From: Mycolicibacterium vulneris
GTDB taxonomy: Bacteria; Actinomycetota; Actinomycetes; Mycobacteriales; Mycobacteriaceae
Assembly: GCF_002104765.1 (NCBI RefSeq)
Contig: NZ_NCXM01000001.1
Span: 356,995 to 420,994, forward strand
Length of the DNA: 64,000 nt
Direction: 5' to 3'
Below, piece by piece: positions 10,483-19,930 of this stretch; the first letter of the stretch is position 1; every line of letters starts with the position of its first letter. The notes below the pieces were generated by a model. It ran no database searches, was not told the origin of the DNA, and saw only the letters and a program-made list of their open reading frames with translations. A program made the position numbers and the translations under genes.

Positions 10483-11028
10483 GTGGCAACCCATGGCCCA
10501 CGCGACGACTTCCACAACCAGCCGACGCAGCATGGCGAGTTTGGTGCGAGCGAACAGCCACCGACCGGCGAGATTCCGCCGGCCGGTCCCCCGCCGAACC
10601 CGCCCGAGGGATCCGAGCAATTCGGCGACGTCGACCCGTTTGACCAGGACGCCGAGCCGACTCCCTGGTATCGCAAACCCAAAATGCTGATCGCCTGGTT
10701 GATCTCCGTCGTCATCCTGATCGCGTTGATCGTCTTCGGCATCATCGAGCTCATCCACGGACAGCAGACCGCCCCCCACGTTCCCAAAACGACGACGCCG
10801 ACAAGCACCGCCACCACCTCGACGACGACCCCGACCACCACCACGACCACAACGTCCTCGCCCAGCAGCAGCGCTGAACAGCCGCCGGCGCAGCAGCCGA
10901 CGCAGCAGCAGCCCACCGGGGGACAGACGCAGCAGCCGACGCATCACCACCATGTGCCGCAGCTGCCGTCGGTGATCACCATTCCCGGGAGGCCGAATCC
11001 GATCACGGTGCCGCCGGGCCTGCGTTAG
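10483..11028 (+). CDS. Single-pass membrane protein with Thr/Pro/Gln-rich outer tail
   Basis: A 181-residue protein: a Pro/Glu-rich cytoplasmic N-terminus of about 65 residues, the juxtamembrane motif PWYRKPKML, one helix (LIAWLISVVILIALIVFGII), then an outer tail of Thr/Ser/Pro and Gln repeats (TTTTTTSSPSS, QQPTQQQPTGG) ending in HHHHVPQLPSVITIPGRP. The GTG at 10483 gives a sensible N-terminus; the frame is open further upstream but those codons overlap the neighbouring gene and are not protein-like. The juxtamembrane PWY-basic motif and Thr/Pro tail are repeated in the Hsp70-like protein that starts 133 bases downstream, so the two look like partners in one locus. The Thr-rich tail is a likely site of O-mannosylation. 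Function unknown. Confidence 0.7.
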   Translation: MATHGPRDDFHNQPTQHGEFGASEQPPTGEIPPAGPPPNPPEGSEQFGDVDPFDQDAEPTPWYRKPKMLIAWLISVVILIALIVFGIIELIHGQQTAPHVPKTTTPTSTATTSTTTPTTTTTTTSSPSSSAEQPPAQQPTQQQPTGGQTQQPTHHHHVPQLPSVITIPGRPNPITVPPGLR

Positions 11029-11161
11029 CGAGTCGGTGGCAAACCGAGCACGGTTCCATCGCGCACCGCCGGCGAAGCCCTACACTCGCTGCAGTCCACG
11101 GTCGCTACGGTGAGGATCAGCGTGCGACAGCAACGGGACGACTGACACAGGGGTGTAGCAG

Positions 11162-12832
11162 ATGAGCGAGTCGCTCGGGCTATCGATCGGGGTGGCCAAC
11201 CTGGTTGCCGCCCGCGCGGGCCGCGCTCCGATAATCCGCAGCTCCGTGCTGACCCTGTTCGAACAGCGGCCCACCGAAGTCGGCCTGCCAGAAGAGAATC
11301 CGAACCTGACCGAAGCCGGCCTGGTGCTGCGCGGATTCGTCGAACGCGTCGGCGACCGCGCGCCGTTGGTGGCGGCCGACGGCACCAAGTACCTCGGCGC
11401 GGCGCTGACGGTCGAGGCGATCGAGGCCATGGCCCGCGCGGTCGGCTACGGGACACCGATCACCATCGCGGTGCCCGCCTATTGGTCCGACGACCAGTTC
11501 GCGGCGCTGCGCGAGGAGTTCTTCGCCCAGTCCGACCTGGCACGCGGCGGGGTGGCGCCGATGCTGGTGTCCGACGCCACGGCCGCGCTCGCTGCGCTGC
11601 GCGGCACGCCGGGACTCGGGGCCGACGGCGTTATTGCGCTGTGCGACTTCGGCGCCGGCGGCACCACCGTAACGTTGATGGACGCCAAGGCCGGCTTTGC
11701 GCCCGTCGGGCGGGCGACGCGGTACACCGATTTCTCCGGCGACGCGATCGATCAGCTCGTCCTGGATCACCTACTGGCTTCCGACGTCAGCACCGCCATG
11801 CTCGGCGGCACCGCGCGGGTCGGGTCGCAGGCCCGCCTGCTAGGCGCCTGCCGGCGCGCCAAGGAGCAGCTGTCGACGGCCGCGGTGGGCACCATCGCCG
11901 GCGCATCCGGCGACGGTGCCCAGTTGTCCCGCACCGAATTCGAGCAACTCATCTCCGGCCCGCTGGACCGTTTCCTTTCGTCGGTCGACGAGTCGTTGCG
12001 GCGCAACGCAATTCCGAACACCAGGCTGAGCGCCGTGGCGATCGCCGGCGGTGGCGCGAACATCCCCCTGCTTAAGGCGCGGTTGGGGCAGCGCTTCGGG
12101 GTGCCGGTGCACAGCACCGCCCAGCCGGCCCTCAGCGCCGCCGTGGGTGCGGCGGTGCTCGGCCCGCGTTACGCGTCGGGGGTAGCCCCGACCGCCGCTG
12201 CCGCCGCGGTGGAGACACCGACCGAGATGGTCGGCACCGCCGGGCTCGACATGACCCAGGCCGCCTGGGCGGCCCAGGCCACCGACGTGGATGACGCCCT
12301 GGCCTGGTCGCAGGACGCGGACCACGACGAGCCGGTGCCCTACACCGGCCGCGACGCCACGGGCGAGTACGCCAATGAGGCAAGGGAATTCGACGACGCG
12401 ACGGGCAGCCGCTACGCCGGCGGCCAGGCGAAACTGCCCTGGTACAAACGCACTGCGCTGGTGTTGAGCGTGGCCGGGGCGGGCGCGGCGGTGCTGGTGG
12501 CCCTGATATTGGCGATCAACCTGCTGCTCACCAAGTCCACCCCGGCCACTCCCACGTCGCCGCCCAGCCAACCGCCGCAGACGGTGACCATCACCGGACC
12601 GAACGACAGCACCACCGTCACCGTGATCCCCGCGCCGCCGCCACCGTCCAACGAGGCGCCGGCCACCACGACCACCACGCCCGCGCCTGAGCCGTCGACC
12701 ACGACCACGACGGCGCCGCCGAGCACCACAACCACGACCGCCGCGCCCACCACGACGTCGCAGGCGACCACCACCGCGGCGCCGACGACCACGCGCTCGC
12801 GGCCCATCTTCCAACCCCCGTTCGGGCGCTGA
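11162..12832 (+). CDS. Membrane-anchored Hsp70-like protein with Thr/Pro-rich outer tail
   Basis: A 556-residue protein. Residues 1-340 have an Hsp70/actin-type fold by motif: phosphate-1 LGLSIGVANLVAARAG, a connect-like ITIAVPAYWSDDQ (DnaK has [12 protein letters not shown]), phosphate-2 VIALCDFGAGGTTVTLMDA, a GDAIDQLVLDHLL helix and the adenosine motif AIAGGGANIPLLKARL followed by SAAVGAAVLG. The phosphate-2 Asp and Gly residues are kept, so ATP binding is possible; the substrate-binding domain of DnaK is absent. An acidic linker leads to PWYKRTAL, one helix at about 430-456, and a 99-residue outer tail of TTTTT and APP repeats ending IFQPPFGR. It resembles from memory an M. tuberculosis proline/threonine-rich protein (Rv0312 type). 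Role unknown. Confidence 0.75.
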   Translation: MSESLGLSIGVANLVAARAGRAPIIRSSVLTLFEQRPTEVGLPEENPNLTEAGLVLRGFVERVGDRAPLVAADGTKYLGAALTVEAIEAMARAVGYGTPITIAVPAYWSDDQFAALREEFFAQSDLARGGVAPMLVSDATAALAALRGTPGLGADGVIALCDFGAGGTTVTLMDAKAGFAPVGRATRYTDFSGDAIDQLVLDHLLASDVSTAMLGGTARVGSQARLLGACRRAKEQLSTAAVGTIAGASGDGAQLSRTEFEQLISGPLDRFLSSVDESLRRNAIPNTRLSAVAIAGGGANIPLLKARLGQRFGVPVHSTAQPALSAAVGAAVLGPRYASGVAPTAAAAAVETPTEMVGTAGLDMTQAAWAAQATDVDDALAWSQDADHDEPVPYTGRDATGEYANEAREFDDATGSRYAGGQAKLPWYKRTALVLSVAGAGAAVLVALILAINLLLTKSTPATPTSPPSQPPQTVTITGPNDSTTVTVIPAPPPPSNEAPATTTTTPAPEPSTTTTTAPPSTTTTTAAPTTTSQATTTAAPTTTRSRPIFQPPFGR

Positions 12833-13081
12833 CCAGACGGATTTCGCCCGAGCCGCGAAAGGACCCCGGCAAAGGTCATTTAACGAAATTTGGTGGCGCT
12901 CATCACTCCGACAAACGTCACATCGAGTTAGTGGGTATTAACCAGCAGGCCAGAGGCACCGGCGAACGGCAAGTTAGGGCAGCCTTTCTCGCGCTGAAAG
13001 CCGCGAAGATGTAACTATGAGCGGGGCTTAAGCAGGCAACTAAGCACAGGCCGAATTATCTATGCATTGGGGAGACCTTCC

Positions 13082-16063
13082 GTGACAACGCAGATGCTCA
13101 TCAGGCTGATCGTGGGCATGGGCATGACGCTGGTCGTGGCCGCACTCGCCGCACGGCGTGTCCTGTGGCTGTTCAAGCTGATCACGTCCGGCAAGCCGGC
13201 CCCGGGGCACACCGACGAACCCGGCAAACGCGTCTGGGCCGAGGTCTCCGAGGTCTTCGGTCAGCGCAAGCTATTGAAGTGGTCCATCCCCGGCCTGGCG
13301 CACTTCTTCACGATGTGGGGCTTCTTCATCCTGCTGACGGTCTACATCGAGGCCTACGGTTTGCTGTTCCAGGACAACTTCCACATCCCGATCATCGGCC
13401 GCTGGAACGCGCTGGGCTTCCTGCAGGACTTCTTCGCGACCGCCGTCTTCCTCGGCATCGTCACCTTCGCCATCATCCGATTGATGCGCAGCCCGAGGGA
13501 GATCGGACGCTCGTCACGGTTCTACGGCTCGCACACCGGCGGTGCCTGGCTGGTGCTGTTCATGATCTTCAACGTCGTCTTCACCTACGTGTTCGTGCGC
13601 GGAGCCGCGGTCAACAACGGCACGCTGCCCTACGGAAACGGCGCCTTCCTGTCGCAGCTGTTCGGAGCCATCCTGCGACCGCTGGGCCAGCCCGCCAACG
13701 AGATCATCGAAACGACTGCGCTGCTGCTGCACATCTTGGTCATGCTGGCGTTCCTCATCATCGTGCTGCACTCCAAGCACATGCACATCTTCACCGCGCC
13801 GATCAACGTCATCTTCAAGCGCCTGCCCGACGGGCTGGGCCCGCTGCTGCCCCTCGAGCACGACGGCAAGCCGATCGACTTCGAAAACCCGCCCGACGAT
13901 GCCGAATTCGGTCGCGGCAAGATCGAGGACTTCAGCTGGAAGGGCATGCTGGACTTCGCCACCTGTACCGAGTGCGGGCGCTGCCAGTCGCAGTGCCCGG
14001 CGTGGAACACCGGCAAGCCGCTGTCGCCCAAGCTCGTCATCATGGACCTGCGCGACCACTGGATGGCCAAGGCGCCCTACATCCTGGGCGATAAGGAAAG
14101 CCCCCTCGAGAGCACGCCGGAAGGCGGGATCGGCGAGGAACTGTCCGGCGAGAAGCACGCCGAGGCCCACCACGTTCCCGAGTCCGGCTTCGGCCGCGTC
14201 ATGGGATCCGGCCCCGAGCAGGCCAGCCGGCCGCTGGTCGGCACCGAGGAACAGGGCGGCGTCATCGACCCCGACGTGCTGTGGTCCTGCGTGTCCTGCG
14301 GCGCCTGCGTCGAGCAGTGCCCGGTGGACATCGAGCACATCGATCACATCATCGACATGCGCCGCTACCAGGTGATGATGGAGTCGGAGTTTCCCTCCGA
14401 GCTGTCGGTGCTGTTCAAGAACCTGGAAACCAAGGGCAACCCGTGGGGCCAGAACGCATCGGACCGCACCAGCTGGATCGACGAGGTCGACTTCGACGTG
14501 CCGGTCTACGGCGAGGACGTCGACAGCTTCGACGGGTTCGAGTACCTGTTCTGGGTGGGTTGCGCCGGCGCCTACGACGACAAGGCCAAGAAGACCACCA
14601 AGGCCGTCGCCGAGCTGCTGGCCATCGCCGGCGTGAAGTACCTCGTGCTCGGCACCGGCGAGTCCTGCAACGGCGACTCCGCGCGCCGCTCGGGCAACGA
14701 GTTCCTGTTCCAGCAGCTGGCCGCCCAGGCCGTCGAGACCCTGGACGGGGTCTTCGAGGGCGTGGAGACCGTCGACCGCAAGATCGTCGTCACCTGTCCG
14801 CACTGCTTCAACACCCTGGGCCGCGAGTACCGCCAGCTCGGCGCTAACTACTCGGTGCTGCACCACACTCAGCTGCTCAACCGGCTGATCCGGGACGACA
14901 AGCTGGTGCCGGTCACCCCGGTGTCGCAGGACATCACCTATCACGACCCCTGCTACCTGGGCCGACACAACAAGGTCTACGAGGCGCCGCGCGAGCTGAT
15001 CGGGGCCGCGGGGGCGAACCTGACCGAGATGCCGCGCCACGCCGAGCGCAGCTTCTGCTGTGGCGCCGGCGGCGCGCGGATGTGGATGGAAGAGCACATC
15101 GGCAAGCGGATCAACCACGAGCGCGTCGACGAGGCACTGGCCACCGGCGCCGCCACCATCGCCACCGGCTGCCCCTTCTGCCGGGTGATGGTCACCGACG
15201 GTGTCAACGACCGCCAGGAAGAGGCCGGCCGCAGCGGTGTCGAGGTGCTCGACGTCGCGCAGATTCTGCTCGGGTCCCTCGAGTACGACAAGGGGACGCT
15301 GCCGGAGAAGGGCACGGCCGCCAAGGAGGCCGAGAAGCGGGCGGCTGCAGCGCCGAAGGCCTCAACCGCCACGGCGACCGCCCCCGCCGAGGCGCCGGCC
15401 GACGAGGCACCCGCCAAGGCCGAGGCCGCCCCGAAGTCCGAGGCCGCCGCCCCCGTCAAGGGGCTGGGCATCGCCGGCGGCGCCAAGAGGCCCGGCGCGA
15501 AGAAAGCCGCGGCCGAACCGGCCGGCGAGGCCACGGCGCAGGCGGCCGCCCCCGTCAAGGGGCTGGGCATCGCCGGCGGCGCCAAGAGGCCCGGCGCGAA
15601 GAAAGCCGCACCGGCGGCCGAGACCGCCAAGGCCGAGGCGCCGACCGAAGATGGCGAAGCCACGGCACCCGCCGCACCGGTGAAGGGCCTGGGCCTGGCC
15701 GCGGGCGCCAAGCGACCCGGCGCCAAGAAGTCCGCACCGGCGGCCCCTAAAGCCGACGCCCCCAAGGCCGAGGCGACCGCGGAAGCGGCCCCCGCCACCG
15801 AGACCGAGCCCGAAGCCAAGGCACCCGAGGCCCCGGTCAAGGGACTGGGCATCGCCGCGGGCGCCAAGCGTCCGGGTGCCAAGAAGGCGGCCCCCAAGGC
15901 CGAGGCCCCTAAGCCCGAACCGGCCGAAGCCCCCAAGGCCGAAGCCGAGCCGGCGCCGAAAGCGGAGCCGGCAAAGCAGACCGACGGCGACGACGCGCCG
16001 CCGCAGCCACCCGTCAAAGGCCTGGGCATTGCCCGTGGGGCGCGTCCCCCGGGCAAGCGCTGA
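13082..16063 (+). CDS. Membrane Fe-S reductase, heterodisulfide reductase-like (Rv0338c type)
   Basis: A 993-residue protein. The N-terminal ~250 residues form about five membrane helices of the nitrate-reductase gamma/b-type haem kind. Two ferredoxin-type [4Fe-4S] motifs follow, CTECGRCQSQCPAW and CVSCGACVEQCPVDI. Then come two CCG domains of the HdrD/GlpC type, with HDPCYLGRHN, RSFCCGAGGARMW and ATGCPFCRVM. Such proteins pass electrons between a membrane quinone pool and soluble donors. The last ~240 residues are an Ala/Pro/Lys repeat tail carrying five PVKGLGIA-GAKRPGAKK units. I chose the GTG at 13082 with GGGGAG upstream. In M. tuberculosis the equivalent gene is also next to aspC. Donor and acceptor are not identified. 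Confidence 0.9.
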   Translation: MTTQMLIRLIVGMGMTLVVAALAARRVLWLFKLITSGKPAPGHTDEPGKRVWAEVSEVFGQRKLLKWSIPGLAHFFTMWGFFILLTVYIEAYGLLFQDNFHIPIIGRWNALGFLQDFFATAVFLGIVTFAIIRLMRSPREIGRSSRFYGSHTGGAWLVLFMIFNVVFTYVFVRGAAVNNGTLPYGNGAFLSQLFGAILRPLGQPANEIIETTALLLHILVMLAFLIIVLHSKHMHIFTAPINVIFKRLPDGLGPLLPLEHDGKPIDFENPPDDAEFGRGKIEDFSWKGMLDFATCTECGRCQSQCPAWNTGKPLSPKLVIMDLRDHWMAKAPYILGDKESPLESTPEGGIGEELSGEKHAEAHHVPESGFGRVMGSGPEQASRPLVGTEEQGGVIDPDVLWSCVSCGACVEQCPVDIEHIDHIIDMRRYQVMMESEFPSELSVLFKNLETKGNPWGQNASDRTSWIDEVDFDVPVYGEDVDSFDGFEYLFWVGCAGAYDDKAKKTTKAVAELLAIAGVKYLVLGTGESCNGDSARRSGNEFLFQQLAAQAVETLDGVFEGVETVDRKIVVTCPHCFNTLGREYRQLGANYSVLHHTQLLNRLIRDDKLVPVTPVSQDITYHDPCYLGRHNKVYEAPRELIGAAGANLTEMPRHAERSFCCGAGGARMWMEEHIGKRINHERVDEALATGAATIATGCPFCRVMVTDGVNDRQEEAGRSGVEVLDVAQILLGSLEYDKGTLPEKGTAAKEAEKRAAAAPKASTATATAPAEAPADEAPAKAEAAPKSEAAAPVKGLGIAGGAKRPGAKKAAAEPAGEATAQAAAPVKGLGIAGGAKRPGAKKAAPAAETAKAEAPTEDGEATAPAAPVKGLGLAAGAKRPGAKKSAPAAPKADAPKAEATAEAAPATETEPEAKAPEAPVKGLGIAAGAKRPGAKKAAPKAEAPKPEPAEAPKAEAEPAPKAEPAKQTDGDDAPPQPPVKGLGIARGARPPGKR
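15445..16060 (+). repeat. Intragenic repeats encoding PVKGLGIA...GAKRPGAKK units
   Basis: Five copies of a coding unit start near 15451, 15550, 15677, 15831 and 16010, each giving P-V-K-G-L-G-[IL]-A followed by GA-KRPGAKK or a decayed form (last copy GARPPGKR at the C-terminus). The first two are nearly identical DNA for about 65 bases at a 99-base offset, a recent in-frame duplication. Spacers between units are Ala/Glu/Pro/Lys-rich. The units are separated by 99 to about 180 bases, so copy number could vary between strains. Confidence 0.85.
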
Positions 16064-16095
16064 CCTGCGTCTTTCACGCTTGACAGCAAATTTCA

Positions 16096-17388
16096 GTGGA
16101 CAGTGATGGCACCATTAATGGTGTGACCACCCATCACCTGCCCCTACACGCGTCGGGTCATCACCGGCCCCAACGCAGTTTCGTGCAGTCGTCGAAGCTT
16201 CAGGACGTCCTATACGAGATTCGCGGGCCCGTACACGCGCAGGCCGCGCGGCTGGAGGCCGAGGGGCATCGCATCCTCAAGCTCAACATCGGCAACCCGG
16301 CGCCGTTCGGCTTCGAGGCGCCCGACGTGATCATGCGGGACATGATCCAGGCCCTGCCGTACGCCCAGGGATACTCCGACTCGCAGGGCATCCTGCCCGC
16401 CCGCCGTGCGGTGGTGACCCGCTACGAGCTGGTCGACGGCTTCCCCCGGTTCGACGTCGACGATGTCTATCTGGGCAACGGCGTGTCCGAGCTGATCACC
16501 ATGACGCTGCAGGCGCTGCTGGACAACGGCGACGAGGTGCTGATCCCGTCGCCGGACTACCCGCTGTGGACGGCATCGACCTCGCTGGCGGGTGGCACGC
16601 CCGTGCACTACCTGTGCGACGAGACCCAGGGCTGGCAGCCGGACATCGCCGACATGGAGTCCAAGATCACCGACCGCACCAAGGCGCTGGTCGTGATCAA
16701 CCCGAACAACCCGACCGGCGCGGTCTACACCAGCGAAGTCCTCACCCAGATCGTCGATCTCGCGCGCAAGCACGAGCTGCTGCTGCTCGCCGACGAGATC
16801 TACGACAAGATCCTTTACGACGACGCCAAGCACATCAACCTGGCCACGCTGGCGCCGGACATGTTGTGCCTGACCTTCAACGGCCTGTCCAAGGCCTACC
16901 GGGTGGCGGGCTATCGGGCCGGCTGGCTGGCGATCACCGGGCCCAAGGACCACGCCGGCAGCTTCATCGAGGGCATCAACCTGCTGGCCAACATGCGGCT
17001 GTGCCCCAACGTTCCGGCGCAGCACGCGATCCAGGTGGCCCTGGGCGGCTACCAGAGCATCGACGACCTGGTCTTGCCGGGCGGGCGGCTGCTCGAGCAG
17101 CGCGACGTCGCGTGGAACAAACTCAACGAGATCCCGGGGGTGTCCTGCGTCAAGCCGAACGGCGCCCTGTACGCGTTCCCCCGGCTGGACCCCGAGGTCT
17201 ATGACATCGACGACGACGAACAGCTCGTCCTCGACCTGCTGCTGCAGGAGAAGATCCTGGTCACCCAGGGCACCGGCTTCAATTGGCCGGCACCGGATCA
17301 CCTGCGCATCGTGACGTTGCCGTGGGCCCGCGACCTGGCGGCCGCGATCGAGCGGTTGGGCAACTTCCTCGTCGGCTATCGGCCGTAA
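16096..17388 (+). CDS. aspC: Alanine/aspartate aminotransferase
   Basis: A PLP-dependent class I aminotransferase of 430 residues, close to the 429 of the M. tuberculosis Rv0337c product (AspC, also called AlaT). The PLP Lys lies in FNGLSKAYRVAGYRAGW, the cofactor-binding Asn and Asp in VINPNNPTGAVY and LLADEIYDKILYDD, and the substrate Arg in PDHLRIVTLPW near the C-terminus. It moves amino groups between alanine or aspartate and 2-oxoglutarate. The GTG at 16096 gives MDSDGTI, matching the start of the relative as I remember it; a GTG at 16123 is the alternative. It begins 32 bases after the Fe-S reductase and is probably co-transcribed with it. Confidence 0.93.
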   Translation: MDSDGTINGVTTHHLPLHASGHHRPQRSFVQSSKLQDVLYEIRGPVHAQAARLEAEGHRILKLNIGNPAPFGFEAPDVIMRDMIQALPYAQGYSDSQGILPARRAVVTRYELVDGFPRFDVDDVYLGNGVSELITMTLQALLDNGDEVLIPSPDYPLWTASTSLAGGTPVHYLCDETQGWQPDIADMESKITDRTKALVVINPNNPTGAVYTSEVLTQIVDLARKHELLLLADEIYDKILYDDAKHINLATLAPDMLCLTFNGLSKAYRVAGYRAGWLAITGPKDHAGSFIEGINLLANMRLCPNVPAQHAIQVALGGYQSIDDLVLPGGRLLEQRDVAWNKLNEIPGVSCVKPNGALYAFPRLDPEVYDIDDDEQLVLDLLLQEKILVTQGTGFNWPAPDHLRIVTLPWARDLAAAIERLGNFLVGYRP

Positions 17389-17420
17389 GCGCCCGCGCGG
17401 CCGCCTCTACGGTGGAGCGG

Positions 17421-18686
17421 GTGACGCACTCCCACTCGCACAGCATGCCCTCGGGCCCGTCAGCCGTTGATCCGTTGCCAGCCAGGATCGTCGTCGGGTT
17501 GCTGGTCGCGATCGGCGTGGCGGTGGCCGTCGGCGCCGTCGTGCTCTGGCCCAGCCGACAGCACGTCGACATCCCGATGCCGCTGCAGAACGCGGCCGGC
17601 GGCGCGGTGAGCACGCAGGCCGGGCACGTGCTGTCCAGCGGAACGGGCGACTGCGGCAGCCCGTCGGTCAGTCAGGTCCTCACCGGCGCGCCGCAGCAGG
17701 CCACGCCGGGCGCGGGACGCTGCGTCTTGACCCGGGTCTCGATCGATTCCGGCCCGAACGCCGGGGCCCAGACGCTACTGGAGTCCTCCCCCGGCCCCGG
17801 CCAGCCGAAATTCGCGGTGGGCGACCACATTCGGCTGGTCCGGCAGGTCGACGACCAGGGCGCCACCAGCTATGCGTTCTACGACTTCGAACGCGGCTGG
17901 GCGCTCACCGGTTTGGCGATCGCGTTCGCGGTGGTCATCGTGGCGGTGGCGCGGTGGCGCGGGCTGCTCGCGCTGGTGGGCATCGTGGTCGCGTTCTTGG
18001 TGCTGGTGATGTTCCTGCTGCCGGCGCTGCGCGACGGCGCACCCGCGGTTCCGGTGGCGCTGGTGGCGTCGGCGGCCATCCTGTACGCGGTCATCTACCT
18101 CGCGCACGGGGTCAACCTGCGGACCAGCGCCGCGCTGCTGGGCACCCTGTCGGCGCTGCTGCTGGCCGCCGGATTGTCCTGGGCGGCAATACAACTGGCG
18201 CAGCTGACCGGGCTGTCGGACGAGCAGAACAGCACCGTCAGCGCGTACCTGGGCAATGTGTCGATCGGCGGCCTGCTGCTCGCCGGGTTCATCATCGGGT
18301 CGCTGGGTGTGCTCAACGACGTGACGGTGACGCAGGCCTCGACGGTGTTCGAGCTCGCCCACCTCGGCGGCTCGCGGCGGGCGATCTTTCTGGGCGCCAT
18401 CCGGGTGGGCCGCGATCACATCGCCAGCACGGTCTACACGCTGGTGCTGGCCTACGCCGGTAGTTCGCTGCCGCTGCTGTTGCTGTTCAGCGTCGCCAAC
18501 CGCTCGTTGACCGACGTGTTGACCAGCGAGAGCGTGGCCATCGAGATCGCCCGCTCGGCCGTGGGCGGCATGGCGCTCGCGCTGTCGGTGCCGCTGACGA
18601 CGGCGATCGCGGCGGTGCTGGCCAAACCTACTGAAACCGGCTCCGCTCCAACAGATCCAGCAGATAGCCGCCGTAGCCGGACTTGA
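17421..18686 (+). CDS. YibE/F-like membrane protein
   Basis: A 421-residue membrane protein of the YibE/F family. After a His-rich start ([11 protein letters not shown]) and a first helix comes an outer domain of about 100 residues with two Cys in [10 protein letters not shown] and [10 protein letters not shown], then about seven helices. The family block includes [20 protein letters not shown], the [20 protein letters not shown] segment and [20 protein letters not shown]. The activity of YibE/F proteins is not known; a transport role is assumed. Start is the GTG at 17421 (17412 is possible). Its last 59 bases, coding for a polar tail, overlap the 3' end of rmlA on the other strand, a real two-strand coding overlap unless the tail is read through. 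Confidence 0.82.
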   Translation: MTHSHSHSMPSGPSAVDPLPARIVVGLLVAIGVAVAVGAVVLWPSRQHVDIPMPLQNAAGGAVSTQAGHVLSSGTGDCGSPSVSQVLTGAPQQATPGAGRCVLTRVSIDSGPNAGAQTLLESSPGPGQPKFAVGDHIRLVRQVDDQGATSYAFYDFERGWALTGLAIAFAVVIVAVARWRGLLALVGIVVAFLVLVMFLLPALRDGAPAVPVALVASAAILYAVIYLAHGVNLRTSAALLGTLSALLLAAGLSWAAIQLAQLTGLSDEQNSTVSAYLGNVSIGGLLLAGFIIGSLGVLNDVTVTQASTVFELAHLGGSRRAIFLGAIRVGRDHIASTVYTLVLAYAGSSLPLLLLFSVANRSLTDVLTSESVAIEIARSAVGGMALALSVPLTTAIAAVLAKPTETGSAPTDPADSRRSRT

Positions 18687-19503
18687 GCAGGCTGTGTGCA
18701 CGCTCGGCCAGCTCCTCGTCGGTGATCCAGCCCCGCCGCCACGCCACTTCCTCGGGGACGCTGACCTTGAGGCCCTGCCGTCGCTCCAGGGTGCGCACGA
18801 AATCGCTTGCGTCCAGCAGCGAGTCGAACGTCCCGGTGTCCAGCCAGGCCGTGCCGCGGGCCATCACCTCGACCGAGAGCCGGCCCCGGTTCAGATAGAT
18901 CTGGTTCACCTCGGTGATCTCGTACTCGCCGCGCGCCGATTTCTTGAGACCCTTGGCGATTTCAATCACGTCGTTGTCGTAGAAGTACAGGCCCGGCACC
19001 GCGTAATTGGATTTCGGCGTCTTGGGCTTCTCCTCCAGCGACAACGCCCGGCCGTCGTCGCTGAACTCGACGACACCGTATGCCGACGGGTTGGCCACCC
19101 AGTACGCGAAAACCGCTCCCCCGCTGATGGATTGGAAGCGGCTCAGGCTGGTGCCCAGCCCCGGGCCGTAGAAGATGTTGTCTCCCAACACCAAAGCCAC
19201 CGGCTCGTTGCCGATGTGGTCGGCGCCCAGCACGAAAGCCTGGGCCAGACCGTCGGGCTTTTCCTGCGTCACATAGGTGATGTTGACGCCGAACTGCGAG
19301 CCGTCGGCCAGCAGCCGCTGAAATCCAGCCGCGTCGTGCGGCGTGGTGATCACCAGGATGTCGCGGATTCCGGCCATCATTAGGGTGGACAGCGGGTAGT
19401 AGACCATCGGTTTGTCGTAGACCGGCAGCAGCTGCTTACTGATGCCCGTGGTGATCGGATGCAGGCGGGTGCCCGACCCGCCGGCCAGGATGATTCCGCG
19501 CAT
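18628..19503 (-). CDS. rmlA: RmlA, glucose-1-phosphate thymidylyltransferase
   Basis: First enzyme of dTDP-L-rhamnose synthesis, making dTDP-glucose from glucose-1-phosphate and dTTP. Rhamnose links arabinogalactan to peptidoglycan in mycobacteria, so the gene is expected to be essential. The 291-residue sequence shows the nucleotidyl-transferase start [16 protein letters not shown] with the catalytic Arg, [16 protein letters not shown], the metal Asp in [33 protein letters not shown] and [19 protein letters not shown] precedes the ATG at 19503. The C-terminus LLERSRFQ is three residues longer than in M. tuberculosis, as I remember it, and lies in the overlap with YibE/F. Confidence 0.97.
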   Translation of the reverse strand: MRGIILAGGSGTRLHPITTGISKQLLPVYDKPMVYYPLSTLMMAGIRDILVITTPHDAAGFQRLLADGSQFGVNITYVTQEKPDGLAQAFVLGADHIGNEPVALVLGDNIFYGPGLGTSLSRFQSISGGAVFAYWVANPSAYGVVEFSDDGRALSLEEKPKTPKSNYAVPGLYFYDNDVIEIAKGLKKSARGEYEITEVNQIYLNRGRLSVEVMARGTAWLDTGTFDSLLDASDFVRTLERRQGLKVSVPEEVAWRRGWITDEELAERAHSLLKSGYGGYLLDLLERSRFQ

Positions 19504-19529
19504 GGACAGCTCCTAATGCCTTGATGGGC

Positions 19530-19901
19530 CTATTCGATGGCGTCGGACTCGGTGAGCTCGGTGGCCGCCAGCGCCGACGCCAAGCTGTCGTGCCGGAACA
19601 CCGACGTGACGTGGTCACGGACGACGCGGAACGCCAGCGCGTTGGTGCCCTCCCCCGGCCCGTCGGGGCTTCCCAGTTTTTGTTCGACGACGACGACACC
19701 GTCGTGCACATACATTTGACCGAGCTGCGTGGTCGCCCGGTGCGACGAGGCCCAGTTGCGCAGCGCCTCGTGGCCCTGCGCGGCACCGTGCGCGTCGCCG
19801 ATCTCGATGTCGTCGCTGGATAACGCCAGCAACGTGTCGATGTCGGCGGTGTCGAGGGCGTCGTGCCATGCCAGAACGGTGGCGATCTCCGATGTGGTCA
19901 T
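19530..19901 (-). CDS. SnoaL-like (NTF2-fold) protein, Rv0333 type
   Basis: A 123-residue protein with the SnoaL/NTF2 cone fold: an N-terminal helix pair (IATVLAWHDALDTADIDTLL), the SSDDIEIGDAHGAAQGHEAL segment and strands QMYVHDGVVVVEQKLGS and ALAFRVVRDHVTSVFRHDSL. Proteins of this fold act as small hydrolases, isomerases or binding proteins; no catalytic residue can be assigned here. The start ATG at 19901 is set by the first residues MTTSEIATVL; the frame is open further upstream but overlaps the neighbour. Order and size match the M. tuberculosis gene Rv0333 (124 residues, from memory), next to rmlA. It follows the mycothiol-type gene by 29 bases, so the two probably share a transcript. 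Confidence 0.8.
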   Translation of the reverse strand: MTTSEIATVLAWHDALDTADIDTLLALSSDDIEIGDAHGAAQGHEALRNWASSHRATTQLGQMYVHDGVVVVEQKLGSPDGPGEGTNALAFRVVRDHVTSVFRHDSLASALAATELTESDAIE

Positions 19902-19930
19902 GGTGTGCAAGTTACCGTGCGGCCCCGCGG

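Noticed and set aside
13514..15118. A long minus-strand frame opposite the Fe-S reductase
   Set aside because: Same reason: low-complexity shadow of a strongly coding strand.
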